The notes under the pieces were generated by a model that was not told the origin of the DNA, made no database searches, and saw only the letters and a list, made by a program, of their open reading frames with translations. From Paenibacillus popilliae ATCC 14706 (GTDB lineage Bacteria; Bacillota; Bacilli; Paenibacillales; Paenibacillaceae): a stretch of DNA of 64,000 nucleotides. This document shows positions 17,837-26,618 of this stretch, one piece after another. Location: positions 20,731 to 84,730 of the forward strand of contig NZ_BALG01000186.1 of NCBI RefSeq assembly GCF_000315235.1. The letters run 5' to 3'. Both the position numbers and the translations under genes were made by a program. Each line of letters starts with the position of its first letter. Position 1 is the stretch's first letter.

Positions 17837-18832
17837 ATGAAAAATTTTGAAGCAGTGAACTGGAACCGACCCGAATCGGATTATATGGAAATGCTGTGGA
17901 CGCAAAATACGTCCCAGTTCTGGCTGGATACGGAGATTCCCATCTCGAAGGACTTGAAGTCGTGGTCCAAAATGACCGCAGACGAGAAGCTCGCCTACAT
18001 GCATGTGCTTGGCGGCCTCACGCTGCTCGATACGGAACAAGGCAACGTCGGCATGCCAGTCATTGCGCAGTACGTAGAAGGCAAGCAGAAAAAAGCGATA
18101 CTTATCTTCCAGGCCGCGATGGAAGAGATTCACGCGAAGAGCTATAGCACGATCTTTACGACGGTGGCCAGCACGGCCATGATCGATGAGACGTTCGACT
18201 GGGTGAAGGAGAACAAGCATCTGCAGAAGAAGACCGCGATCATCGATGGTCTGTACAAAGGCATTCAAGACCATGATCCGGTCAGCCTGTACAAGGCCAT
18301 GGTCGCCTCCGTATTCCTGGAGAGCTTCTTGTTCTACTCCGGCTTCTTCTACCCGTTGTATTTGGCGGGACAAGGCAAAATGGTGGCAAGCGGGGAGATC
18401 ATCAAGCTGATCATCCGGGACGAAAGTGTTCACGGCGTATTTGTAGGTTTGCTGGCGCAAGAAATCTACAACAAGCAGAGCACAGCCATGCAGCAGAGGC
18501 TGGCCCGATTTGTGCAAAATCTGCTGCTTGAGCTGTATGAGAACGAACTGGAGTATACGGAGCATCTGTATGATGCGATCGGACTTACGCATGAAGTGAA
18601 GAAGTATATTCGCTATAACGCTAATAAAGCGTTTATGAACCTTGGCTTCGAGCCGTATTTCCCAGACGAGGAAGTCAATCCGGTCGTGCTGAACGGGATT
18701 CGCACCGAGACAAGCACTCATGATTTCTTCTCGACGAAGGGCAGCGGTTATCAGAAAGGGAAAGTGGAGCCTTTACAGGACAAAGACTTTGCGGTGTTGA
18801 ATAAGCGCGTGAAGCAATCGGAGATTTTCTAA
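17837..18832 (+). CDS. nrdF: Class Ib ribonucleoside-diphosphate reductase beta subunit
   Basis: The product is a 331-residue radical-generating subunit. Metal-ligand and radical positions are visible: AAMEEIHAKSYS carries Glu, His and the radical Tyr, FLESFLFYSGF carries a Glu, and IRDESVHGVFVG carries Glu and His. ATG 17837 follows AGAAGGAG. It is the last gene of nrdIEF and is followed by a strong hairpin terminator at 18921. Confidence 0.96.
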   Translation: MKNFEAVNWNRPESDYMEMLWTQNTSQFWLDTEIPISKDLKSWSKMTADEKLAYMHVLGGLTLLDTEQGNVGMPVIAQYVEGKQKKAILIFQAAMEEIHAKSYSTIFTTVASTAMIDETFDWVKENKHLQKKTAIIDGLYKGIQDHDPVSLYKAMVASVFLESFLFYSGFFYPLYLAGQGKMVASGEIIKLIIRDESVHGVFVGLLAQEIYNKQSTAMQQRLARFVQNLLLELYENELEYTEHLYDAIGLTHEVKKYIRYNANKAFMNLGFEPYFPDEEVNPVVLNGIRTETSTHDFFSTKGSGYQKGKVEPLQDKDFAVLNKRVKQSEIF

Positions 18833-18920
18833 CGCAATTTCAAATGCTGATCTGCCGTTGGAGTTTCATCCACTCCGATGGGTTCACGATAATCTCTAAG
18901 TCCAACCTGGAAAGGTTTCA

Positions 18921-18961
18921 GGGTCCCACAAAGCCTGCATGGCGCGGGCTTTGTGGGACCC
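18921..18961. terminator. Strong hairpin between nrdF and brnQ
   Basis: A stem of about 15 perfect pairs (GGGTCCCACAAAGCC pairing with its complement ending at 18961) with a ~10-base loop. It lies between converging genes and can serve both. The U-tract is weak on the + side (CTGTTGTATTT). Confidence 0.75.
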
Positions 18962-18985
18962 TGTTGTATTTGGTATACTGCGGTC

Positions 18986-20347
18986 TTAGTCTTTGTATTG
19001 CGATGACTGGGCCACGGATCGTCCGGGATTCCATATCGCTCTGATTCCCCATCCAATAAGCCCTCCTGCAAGCCCGCCGGCTATCGCCGGAACGACCCAG
19101 CCGATTCCCTGCTCATACAAAGGAAGGTGACTGAGCCACGCCGTAACCTGTTCCACCGGGACGTTGGCCTCCTTCAATCCGTCAAATAAGCTGATGAGCA
19201 CGGTGCCGATAAGCGCGCCGGCATAGACGGACGAGCGCCCGCCGAACAGGCGGTGGCCCAAAGACATCAAAATTAGCACAATAGCTACAGGGTAGATGAC
19301 CAGCAGCACCGGCACAGAAACCGAGAGAATAGTATTCAATCCTAGATTGGCTACCAATAATCCCAATGCGCAAGTCAGGAACGCGAATTGATGATAACTG
19401 AGCCGACGGAATAAGGTGGAAAAATACTGACTGCATGCGGATACGAGCCCGATGCAGGTCGTCAGACAGGCAAGTGTAACGATGACAGCCAACAGAATTA
19501 ATCCGGACAGTCCAAACCGTTTTTGGACGATGAGCGTCAGCAACTGCCCTCCGTTTTGAGCATAGCCGAACTCAGTTACACTCGTTACCCCGAGCCATCC
19601 AAGCGCAGAATATACAAGCGCCAAGCCCGCGCCTGCGATGATAGCGGCTTGAACTGTGGCTTTCGTGATCGTGCGCTTCTCCTGAACGCCTTGTTCCCGG
19701 ATCGCATGGATGACGATGATGCCGAACGCGAGCGCCGCGATCGTATCCAGCGTCAAATAGCCTTCCATAAATCCTTTGCCGCCGGGGGAAGTCGCATATT
19801 CCTGTATCGCTGGCTGCGCTTCTCCATGCGGACTCATCATCGCGGAGATGAAGAGTGCGGCGATGGAGAGGAGCAGTAAGGGCGTGAGAATCTTCCCGAT
19901 ACGGGCCACCAATTTGGATGGATTCAAGCAGAGCCAATAGACCAGAACAAAGAACACGAACGAATAAGCCAACAGCACCCAGCCGTTTGCCTGCAGCGGA
20001 TCGGGCAGAAAGACCCGCATTCCCATCTCGAAGGACACATTAGCTACGCGCGGAATCCCCATCGCAGGGCCGATCGACAAGTAGGCGATAATGGCAAACA
20101 GGATGCCGAACTTCGGATGCACCCGGCCCGCGAGATGCTGCACATCACGGCCCGTCAGGGCAACCGCGATGACGGCGAGCAGCGGCAAGCCAACGCCGGT
20201 CAGAATGAAGCCGAGTATGGCGACGACGAAGCTGTCTCCCGCCTGCTGTCCCAATATCGGAGGAAATATTAAGTTTCCTGCACCAAAAAATAGCGAAAAA
20301 AGCATTAGTCCCACAAAAATTACGTGGCTTCCCGGTAGTGATTTCAT
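18986..20347 (-). CDS. brnQ: Branched-chain amino acid transporter BrnQ (LIVCS family)
   Basis: The product is a 453-residue, roughly 12-helix Na+/H+-coupled symporter for leucine, isoleucine and valine. The N-terminus VGLMLFSLFFGAGNLIFPP is the diagnostic BrnQ/BraB signature, and QYFSTLFRRLSYHQFA is also family-typical. ATG 20347 follows AGGGGGAAG. A complete T-box leader with terminator precedes it, so expression should rise when the matching tRNA is uncharged. Confidence 0.95.
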   Translation of the reverse strand: MKSLPGSHVIFVGLMLFSLFFGAGNLIFPPILGQQAGDSFVVAILGFILTGVGLPLLAVIAVALTGRDVQHLAGRVHPKFGILFAIIAYLSIGPAMGIPRVANVSFEMGMRVFLPDPLQANGWVLLAYSFVFFVLVYWLCLNPSKLVARIGKILTPLLLLSIAALFISAMMSPHGEAQPAIQEYATSPGGKGFMEGYLTLDTIAALAFGIIVIHAIREQGVQEKRTITKATVQAAIIAGAGLALVYSALGWLGVTSVTEFGYAQNGGQLLTLIVQKRFGLSGLILLAVIVTLACLTTCIGLVSACSQYFSTLFRRLSYHQFAFLTCALGLLVANLGLNTILSVSVPVLLVIYPVAIVLILMSLGHRLFGGRSSVYAGALIGTVLISLFDGLKEANVPVEQVTAWLSHLPLYEQGIGWVVPAIAGGLAGGLIGWGIRAIWNPGRSVAQSSQYKD

Positions 20348-20389
20348 CTTTTCTTCCCCCTAGGTCTCGACGCTTCTTTACCCAAAATG

Positions 20390-20682
20390 CAAAAAATCCG
20401 CCCTGCAAAGGGACGGATTGTGATCCGCGTTACCACCCATTTTCACGGAGCAAGTTCTTATGTTACCGCACCCTGCAGCTCATCAGTGACTGATATCCCA
20501 TATGAATTCCGGATAACGGTGGAAGTCCGTCGCAGCTTACTCGAGTTCAGCCGCGCTTCTCAGAGAAGACCTTCAGTTATGAGCCGAACGTTGGCTTGCA
20601 GCCTATACCAACTCTCTAGGGAGCGGGATTCATAGATTACGCTACTCGTTCATGAAGTTTACGCCGAGATGCTTGTTATCTT
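20390..20682 (-). promoter_or_regulatory. T-box riboswitch leader of brnQ
   Basis: The minus strand carries the T-box antiterminator sequence TGGGTGGTAACGCGG at 20439-20425. A terminator hairpin with an AATCCGTCCC...GGGCGGATT stem and a U run (20419-20390) follows. The upstream ~230 nt can form Stem I, including an AGAG motif. A GAA followed by CTC at 20545-20543 is a plausible specifier, which would read leucine; this codon call is tentative without folding. Family logic: uncharged tRNA pairs with the specifier and antiterminator to allow brnQ transcription. Confidence 0.88.
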
Positions 20683-20688
20683 TTCAAT

Positions 20689-20717
20689 ATAATACCACGG
20701 AGCTTGTCGATGTACAA
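20689..20717 (-). promoter_or_regulatory. Promoter of the T-box leader
   Basis: On the minus strand: -35 TTGTAC (20717-20712), a 17-bp spacer and -10 TATTAT (20694-20689), placing the start just before Stem I. Confidence 0.6.
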
Positions 20718-20873
20718 TATTTTGCAAAATATTCTGGCAGGCTCCCCCCATGATATCCCTGCTAATTCTGAAACATCTTTTTATTGGAATAATATACCTG
20801 ATTGCATAGTAGACATAAGTTAGAGAGCTAAACTAGCGTTCGTGCTTATCAAGGGATGGCAGAGGAGGCGAAG

Positions 20874-23870
20874 ATGCTAGACGCAAACGATAAGCCAAAA
20901 TTAGAGAAAATAAATGATTACCTGCTCTGTAGATTTTTCTTACTTGGTGTTTTACTGGCGGAACTTGTACTTGGCTGTATCGGAGTTGTTTTCCGTTTTT
21001 ACAGCAAATCCATTCATAACCAACAGGGAGCTTGGTTCTGGATGATTGGCGCGCTGTACCTTATCATCCTGGCGACCTGCTTGGTGAAGCGAAAAAGAGA
21101 GCTCTGGAGAAATACCCGTCTCATCATGCGGAGCGGGAGATATGATCTTCTTATCGTTTTCGCTGCTGGCCTGCTCTCCATGTTCTTCATTGGCGGGCTT
21201 GGAATAGGCTATCTCTGTAATTGGGTTGCTGTGCTGGCTTGGTCGCATATGGCCGTGCTGCTCTCACTTCCCCTTGTTTTCTTTGCGGCGATGATGGTGA
21301 GAGAGCGGCAGATACATCGGATGACAACGATTTCTAGAGATTCGAATTTTATCAGCGATAAAGAAGGACAGTGCAGGCAGGATGATGCGTTTGAATTTTT
21401 CGGGCTGGCCGCGAGATTTGCCGAGAGGGTATACAATCAAGGATCTCCGGAAAGCTTGGTGTTTGGAATCGATGCGCCCTGGGGAACAGGGAAATCGACC
21501 TTTGTCAACCTGTGCAAAGAACATTGGGACAACCACTACAATGATAAAATTATCGTGTACACGCTCGATCCGCTCAGATTTGAGAACAGCGGCAACCTGT
21601 TGGAGAAATTTACGGATGGCCTATTAAAGGTGATGAAAGAGAATTTTTTCGCACCGGAATTGGAATCCCTACTGGCGAAGTATGTCAAGCTATTACATGT
21701 TTCGAAGCTCACATTCTCCATGATGGGATTGCGTTTTAGGTTGCCTTTCGATAACGCCTCCATTGACAAAACCTTTGAAAGACTAGGAATGTTCCTGCGG
21801 AGCATTGATAAAAAAATCGTAATTGTTGTCGATGATTTAGACCGTTTAACCTTTTCTAATATGAAAGAGATCTTGTTTGTCATAAAAAAATCCTTTCTTC
21901 TTCCCAATTTATCTTATGTGCTTTGTTATGATACAGAGAATCTTACGGCACTCGAGCATCAAAAATTAGATACGGAAAAAATTAATGAGTTTCTGGAAAA
22001 ATTTATCAACATAAAAACGAGCTTGTACATCGATCATAAATTATTATTAAAATATTTTACGGAAAACACAGATAAATCATTAGCCAGGAACCTGCTAAGC
22101 AATCCTGAATTGGTCGCCAAAGCCAGCGAGGGACTCAAGGATATCTTTCATTCCAAAGAATATGATTTATACATTCCTTTTATCGGCGATGCCAGAAAAC
22201 TGAAAAGACTCATCAATACGATACTCTTGCTTGAGGTTGAACAGTTGGATTTCTCGAATTCGGATTTTGATAAGTATGATCTGATTCATTTATTAATCAT
22301 CTACATCCATTATCCGAATATTTTCAGGAAAATATACAATACGGAGGCGCAGGGGAAACGAGGATTTTTTTCGCTTATTCGCAAATATGATGATGACTAT
22401 CCGACAGACGATGACACGCATCGTGAAGAAGATGTCTATAAAAACTCCACAAAATATACGGCATATCTGGAAGGTCTGACTGAAAATCAAAGATTTATTG
22501 TAAATAAAGTGTTTGATGCCCAGCAAAGATTGGGATCGGTGAGGAATATTTCTCAGGAGCAATTAACTTCTTATGCTTGTTTTAATGGATCAATTTGGAG
22601 TCCCGAAGGCAGGAATCTGGAACAGTACTTAAATCTTATTATTAAAGTATCCCGTCCAGCCCACACACAGCAGTATAAATATTATGTCAATTTGAAAAAT
22701 GAAATGTTACATCGAACAAGCATTACCGAGATGTTGCAGCGTGAAGAGTTTTCCTTCTCAAACGGAGAAGCCAGCCATGAAAAAATGTGGCGAATTCTAA
22801 TTAATTCACCGCACAGTGAATATACACCAGAAAAAGCGAAAGAAGTCATTTCCTATGCCCTGGATTGTTTGCCGCAATATTCAAGTCTTGACATCCCCGA
22901 AATGGACGTTGGGTTTCGAAGCTTTACGCTTATTTTTTTCATTGCGAAACTGTTGGATAAAATCGGGTGGTCAGACGAGCACGGGCAGTATTGGAATAAC
23001 AGTGACAACCATGTCGCTCAAATTGCGGAATGGATTTTTGGTGAAAATCAGCATCGACAGGGTGGAGTCTTGGAGAACCTGGCTCAAAAAGAAAGAGGGC
23101 TTCTTGGGCTGCGCGATTTATTACTATTCCGTTTATGCTGCTGCGCGGATAGGGGCGGGAATATGTTTAATTTGTCAAGGGCACTGTCTAAGCACGGCGG
23201 GCCACATAATCCCACGGAAGGCAGTATCAGCGAGATCGTTATCGGAGAAATGCGTGAAATCTCCCAATACATTTTCCAGGTGTTTAAAAAAAGATTTATT
23301 GATAAGCAAATCAATATTTTTGATGAAGTGATGGGGCTGGATGCAGAACAGATATGTGGCCAATCTTACGGTTATGTTACCTCTCAAATGACGGCCAGGG
23401 ATTTATACCATACACTTCAAAAATGGAAATCGAGATTGCTGAACTTTATGATTTATCAATTGGGGAGCACGATCAATAACAGCGGCATACCTTGTGGTTA
23501 TTACAATAAGCAAGGCGATAAAGATGGGCAAGGTATCAATAAGTCAATCAATAGCTATCTTTTTAACACTTGTTTTCATCCAAAAGCAAGCGAAAAAGGC
23601 TTTGATTATTTTTTATATTATCTTTTTATCAATTTTGAAACGACGTTCGGTCATACCAAGCATCGCGTGCCTCGCCTGGAAGGATTTATAAAGGTACTTG
23701 ATAAAAAGCGCTTAAAAAATTATTGGATTGAGCATGGGGACAGTATCAAAGGAAGGCAATGGAACTGGGATGATAAGTTTTTCAGTGGCGAAGACGAGGC
23801 TTCCATTACCCACCATTTAGAAGAGACTTATAAAGTAATGGATAACTTATTGCAGCAGGATGAAACATAA
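20874..23870 (+). CDS. Membrane-anchored KAP family P-loop NTPase
   Basis: The product is 998 residues. Four hydrophobic helices occupy roughly residues 20-145. The KAP NTPase domain follows, with Walker A GIDAPWGTGKST near residue 200 and Walker B IVIVVDDLDRL near 320. A long alpha-helical C-terminal region of ~550 residues has no domain I recognise. ATG 20856 is possible, but ATG 20874 has GGAGG immediately upstream. KAP NTPases include PifA of plasmid F, which excludes phage T7, and many occur in mobile defence regions. The gene is AT-rich relative to neighbours and stands alone between brnQ and a gene remnant, consistent with horizontal acquisition. A defence role is inference. Confidence 0.85.
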   Translation: MLDANDKPKLEKINDYLLCRFFLLGVLLAELVLGCIGVVFRFYSKSIHNQQGAWFWMIGALYLIILATCLVKRKRELWRNTRLIMRSGRYDLLIVFAAGLLSMFFIGGLGIGYLCNWVAVLAWSHMAVLLSLPLVFFAAMMVRERQIHRMTTISRDSNFISDKEGQCRQDDAFEFFGLAARFAERVYNQGSPESLVFGIDAPWGTGKSTFVNLCKEHWDNHYNDKIIVYTLDPLRFENSGNLLEKFTDGLLKVMKENFFAPELESLLAKYVKLLHVSKLTFSMMGLRFRLPFDNASIDKTFERLGMFLRSIDKKIVIVVDDLDRLTFSNMKEILFVIKKSFLLPNLSYVLCYDTENLTALEHQKLDTEKINEFLEKFINIKTSLYIDHKLLLKYFTENTDKSLARNLLSNPELVAKASEGLKDIFHSKEYDLYIPFIGDARKLKRLINTILLLEVEQLDFSNSDFDKYDLIHLLIIYIHYPNIFRKIYNTEAQGKRGFFSLIRKYDDDYPTDDDTHREEDVYKNSTKYTAYLEGLTENQRFIVNKVFDAQQRLGSVRNISQEQLTSYACFNGSIWSPEGRNLEQYLNLIIKVSRPAHTQQYKYYVNLKNEMLHRTSITEMLQREEFSFSNGEASHEKMWRILINSPHSEYTPEKAKEVISYALDCLPQYSSLDIPEMDVGFRSFTLIFFIAKLLDKIGWSDEHGQYWNNSDNHVAQIAEWIFGENQHRQGGVLENLAQKERGLLGLRDLLLFRLCCCADRGGNMFNLSRALSKHGGPHNPTEGSISEIVIGEMREISQYIFQVFKKRFIDKQINIFDEVMGLDAEQICGQSYGYVTSQMTARDLYHTLQKWKSRLLNFMIYQLGSTINNSGIPCGYYNKQGDKDGQGINKSINSYLFNTCFHPKASEKGFDYFLYYLFINFETTFGHTKHRVPRLEGFIKVLDKKRLKNYWIEHGDSIKGRQWNWDDKFFSGEDEASITHHLEETYKVMDNLLQQDET

Positions 23871-24092
23871 TTCGCAGCAGTTCCCTTTGATTCCGACGGC
23901 CTTGGAGCCGTCCTTGATCAAGACGTCCATCGCTTTGGAATGCCAGCGGAGCAGCCGAAGATCATCGAACACGTTGTGATATACATGCTCGTCCTGTACT
24001 TCGCAATGCAGGAAGTCCTGATAGATATCGACTTTGCTCCAGAATTCGGGATCATACCCAGGCTGCTCAATGCGGAGGGAATCGATAGATGT
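23847..24092 (-). pseudogene. C-terminal remnant of an unidentified protein
   Basis: An 82-codon open frame with no plausible start reads as real protein (PGYDPEFWSKVDIYQDFLH, HVYHNVFDDLRLLRWHSKAM). It has higher GC than the KAP gene whose 3' end it overlaps by ~24 bases. It looks like the truncated tail of a gene cut by insertion of the AT-rich block. I cannot name the family. Confidence 0.45.
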
Positions 24093-24230
24093 CTATATCC
24101 ATGCTGTTAGCTTCCAGTGTAGCATACTTGCTGGAAAGAGCCTATTTATTTTTGTCTGGGATATAGCCAAGTCACAACGAATGCAATTTCAATACTATGA
24201 GTATGAACCTAGGGAAAGGGGGATGCTCGG

Positions 24231-24338
24231 ATGGGTGAAGTTGCTTCTTGCGGAGTCGGTGGTCTCTGGACTTCGACGGGTGTGATTTTGGTTCTGTTCA
24301 TTTTGCTTGTTATCGTTTCTCGGGCTTTAATTTTCTAA
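24231..24338 (+). CDS. Small YjcZ-like membrane protein
   Basis: A 35-residue protein starting at ATG 24231 after AAGGGGG. A glycine/cysteine-bearing N-terminus (MGEVASCGVGGLW) leads to a single hydrophobic helix VILVLFILLVIVSRALIF. This resembles the YjcZ/YhjR group of tiny sporulation proteins, whose core is a VLFILLIIVG-like helix. It is probably expressed during sporulation. A hairpin at 24379 follows. Confidence 0.7.
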   Translation: MGEVASCGVGGLWTSTGVILVLFILLVIVSRALIF

Positions 24339-24378
24339 TTACATTATCTTGCCGCGCCGTGGATGACTTTCATCGCAT

Positions 24379-24399
24379 GCCCTGCTGAAGAAGCAGGGC
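24379..24399 (+). terminator. Hairpin after the YjcZ-like gene
   Basis: GCCCTGCT pairs with AGCAGGGC around a five-base loop. The downstream U content is modest, so it is a weak-to-moderate terminator. Confidence 0.5.
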
Positions 24400-24549
24400 T
24401 ATTCCGTTTGACACACTATCGTATTTCCCGTTCAGGGATTCCCGCAGTTGACGAAAGTTGGAATTTTTTTTGGGTGGGGTTTGCAAGACTCGAATTTTAT
24501 GGTAATCTATAAATAGTTAATTATTGCATTGCCGAAGGGAGGTGAGGCT

Positions 24550-25827
24550 GTGAATACCGTTGCTGCGAAGCCAAAGCGCTTGGGGGAGCTAATACAGTAC
24601 TATCGGCAGAAGAAGGAAATGAGTCTATCGAAGCTGCAAGAAGCGGTTGGCCTTGATAAAGGCAGCCTGTCGAGAATTGAAAATAGCGAAATCAAACGCC
24701 CTGATTTTCAATCCATCTTGTCCATCGCTGCTGTATTAGACGTTCCCCATAATGACATCGTAGAACAGTACATCGAAATTGGACATAAATCGGAAGTTAT
24801 TTACGCTATTTTACAGAACGAATTGACAACACTTGAGCATCCATCGCTAATACGAAAAATAGCCGCCAAGTTTCTTGAATCGCCAAATGAAGATAGCTTG
24901 GATGCAGTTGAGAAGTTGTATCGAACGATAGACTCCGTAAATAATCTTTCCACACAGTTATCTTTATACACACTCATCGTAGACTACTCTCGCGCTCATG
25001 GAATTATACCTTATATTGCAAAGGGATTATTTCAGAAATACATGATTGTACGAAATGATTTCAGCAGGTTGCAGGAAACGTATCAGCTAGGGAAAAATGT
25101 GCTTGACTATGTTGACTTTTTAAACGGGGAAGAGCGAGTAATCCTTTACTACTTGCTAGGCGTTCATGCATTTAGTTTATTGAAGTATGATGAATCAATA
25201 CGCTTTAGTAAATATGTTATTGAGCATGATATTCCACATGGAGAGCATCGAGCGAATGCCATATTCAATGCATGCAATTCACATTACTATTTAGATGACT
25301 ACGAATCCAGTAATCTTTATCTAGCTGAGTACAGAAAATTTCCTTTTACATACATCGAAGATAACGTCAAATTAATGAGTGGTTGTTTAAGTGGAAGAAC
25401 AGGAAATATTGATTTGGGGATTGAACAATTAGAGAAGTATTTAACAAATCCATCTAATTACAATCTCATTTATGCTATCACAATGCTAATGGACCTCTAT
25501 CTTATCAAGCGAAATTATAGTTCAGCAAAATTGCTAATGAAATTTGAACCAGAGATGGAGGCATTCCTTCAAGATCATCGAACAACTCCCGACAAACGAT
25601 CGAAACTAGCACTTTATTACAAGTTGAAGGGTGACTTACTGGCTCAGGAAAATATTGAGGAGGCACTCGACTGCTACATTAAGAGTGCGATGGAGTATAT
25701 GAATCTCTCCTTGCAGAGCAAAGCTTTTGAAACATTTTCTTTCGTAACGAAAACAGTGAAGCAAAGTTCTCATTTCTCTCAAAAAGCCATTCAAAAATTG
25801 AATGATGCTTTCATCTGTTTGAGTTAA
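24550..25827 (+). CDS. RRNPP-type quorum-sensing receptor (HTH-TPR, Alo/AimR-like)
   Basis: The product is 425 residues. The N-terminal HTH_3 domain occupies residues ~10-70 (SLSKLQEAVGLDKGSLSRIE). The remainder is all-helical with TPR-like repeats, the architecture of RRNPP receptors (Rap, NprR, PlcR, AimR, and the Alo receptors described in Paenibacillus). GTG 24550 follows GGGAGGTG and is preferred over an in-frame TTG at 24529. A candidate promoter has TTGCAA at 24481 and TAATCT at 24503. A short exported-peptide gene starts 26 bases after the stop, the classic arrangement in which the secreted, processed peptide re-enters and binds the TPR pocket. The last ~52 codons are part of a tandem duplication. 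The regulated targets are unknown. Confidence 0.87.
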   Translation: MNTVAAKPKRLGELIQYYRQKKEMSLSKLQEAVGLDKGSLSRIENSEIKRPDFQSILSIAAVLDVPHNDIVEQYIEIGHKSEVIYAILQNELTTLEHPSLIRKIAAKFLESPNEDSLDAVEKLYRTIDSVNNLSTQLSLYTLIVDYSRAHGIIPYIAKGLFQKYMIVRNDFSRLQETYQLGKNVLDYVDFLNGEERVILYYLLGVHAFSLLKYDESIRFSKYVIEHDIPHGEHRANAIFNACNSHYYLDDYESSNLYLAEYRKFPFTYIEDNVKLMSGCLSGRTGNIDLGIEQLEKYLTNPSNYNLIYAITMLMDLYLIKRNYSSAKLLMKFEPEMEAFLQDHRTTPDKRSKLALYYKLKGDLLAQENIEEALDCYIKSAMEYMNLSLQSKAFETFSFVTKTVKQSSHFSQKAIQKLNDAFICLS

Positions 25828-25852
25828 TAAATTTATGAAGGGATGGATGAAC

Positions 25853-25966
25853 ATGAAAAAATGGTTGTCTGGGAAAACGCTTTACATTGTCGCAGCATGC
25901 TTCTCGGTTGGTGTAGTTATGCCTCTTGGTGGTGGGGCCCCTTGGATAATAAAGAACTTAATGTAA
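25853..25966 (+). CDS. Signal-peptide precursor, copy 1
   Basis: A 37-residue pro-peptide: a short basic start (MKKWLSGK), a hydrophobic export segment (TLYIVAACFSVGVVM) and a glycine/proline-rich tail PLGGGAPWIIKNLM. This is the layout of Phr/PapR/AimP/AloP-type pheromone precursors. ATG 25853 is preferred, with GAAGGG upstream; in-frame ATGs at 25847 and 25835 exist. Compared with copy 2 the tail is longer by KNLM, and Pro replaces Thr before the LGGGAPW core. If the active peptide is C-terminal the two copies would give different ligands. Confidence 0.8.
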   Translation: MKKWLSGKTLYIVAACFSVGVVMPLGGGAPWIIKNLM

Positions 25967-26202
25967 GATGAAAGAAGACGGTAAGGTTGACTGATGGGTT
26001 TGGGGACAGCATTATTGGTCGTCCCACTGCTACATTAAGAGTGCGATGGAGTATATGAATCTCTCCTTGCAGAGCAAAGCTTTTGAAACATTTTCTTTCG
26101 TAACGAAAACAGTGAAGCAAAGTTCTCGTTTCTCTCAAAAAGCCATTCAAAAATGGAATGATGCTTTCATCTGTTTGAGTTAATAAATTTATGAAGGGAG
26201 GG

Positions 26203-26310
26203 ATGAACGTGAAAAAATGGTTGTCTGGGAAAACGCTTTACACTGTTGCAGCATGTTTCTCGGTTGGTGTAGTTATGACTTTGGGTGGTGGAGCCCCTTG
26301 GGTAATATAA
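26203..26310 (+). CDS. Signal-peptide precursor, copy 2
   Basis: A 33-35-residue duplicate of the preceding precursor. It starts either at ATG 26203 or, given AAGGGAGGG directly before that ATG, at GTG 26209. Its tail is TLGGGAPWVI and stops there, unlike copy 1. The shared core LGGGAPW(I/V)I is the most likely mature signal. The upstream receptor fragment carried in the repeat may include the peptide's own promoter, as is common for phr genes. Confidence 0.8.
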   Translation: MNVKKWLSGKTLYTVAACFSVGVVMTLGGGAPWVI

Positions 26311-26419
26311 AACCAATCATGAGATGAAAGAAGACGGCAAGGTTGACTGATGGGTTTGGGGACAGCATTATTGGTCGTCCCTGTCAAGTAGCCATGAATC
26401 ATAAGATATGCTGAAGCTG

Positions 26420-26454
26420 CGACCGTTTCACGGTATTCTACCGGGGAACGGTCG
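26420..26454 (+). terminator. Terminator after the peptide tandem
   Basis: CGACCGTT pairs with AACGGTCG around a loop of ~19 bases and is followed by TTCGTTTCTT. It probably ends transcription of the receptor-peptide unit. Confidence 0.6.
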
Positions 26455-26618
26455 TTCGTTTCTTCTGGAAACTAAATAGATATACAATTTATACACAGCA
26501 TGACGTTTTTTTGTGTTTTATGTATAATGTTGTTGCATAATAATCGGGAATCCACTCATTTTTACCAACTCCATCTATAATAAAGTTAAATCATATATTT
26601 TTTGGATGAGGTGTTAGG

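Larger units (their letters stand above)
25671..26382 (+). repeat. Tandem direct repeat, two units of ~356 bp
   Basis: Unit 1 is 25671-26026 and unit 2 is 26027-26382, offset by 356 bp and near identical, with only scattered substitutions. Each unit contains the last ~52 codons of the receptor gene, its stop, the peptide gene and a conserved tail ending in GGTCGTCCC. In unit 2 the receptor segment is a headless fragment (stop at 26181-26183). The low divergence indicates a recent duplication. Confidence 0.9.

Noticed and set aside
17834..18721. 295-codon minus-strand open frame
   Set aside because: It is fully antisense to nrdF, with no ribosome binding site or domain.
25671..26382. Insertion sequence or CRISPR explanation for the direct repeat
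   Set aside because: There are only two long units with coding content, no terminal inverted repeats, no transposase and no short spacer pattern.
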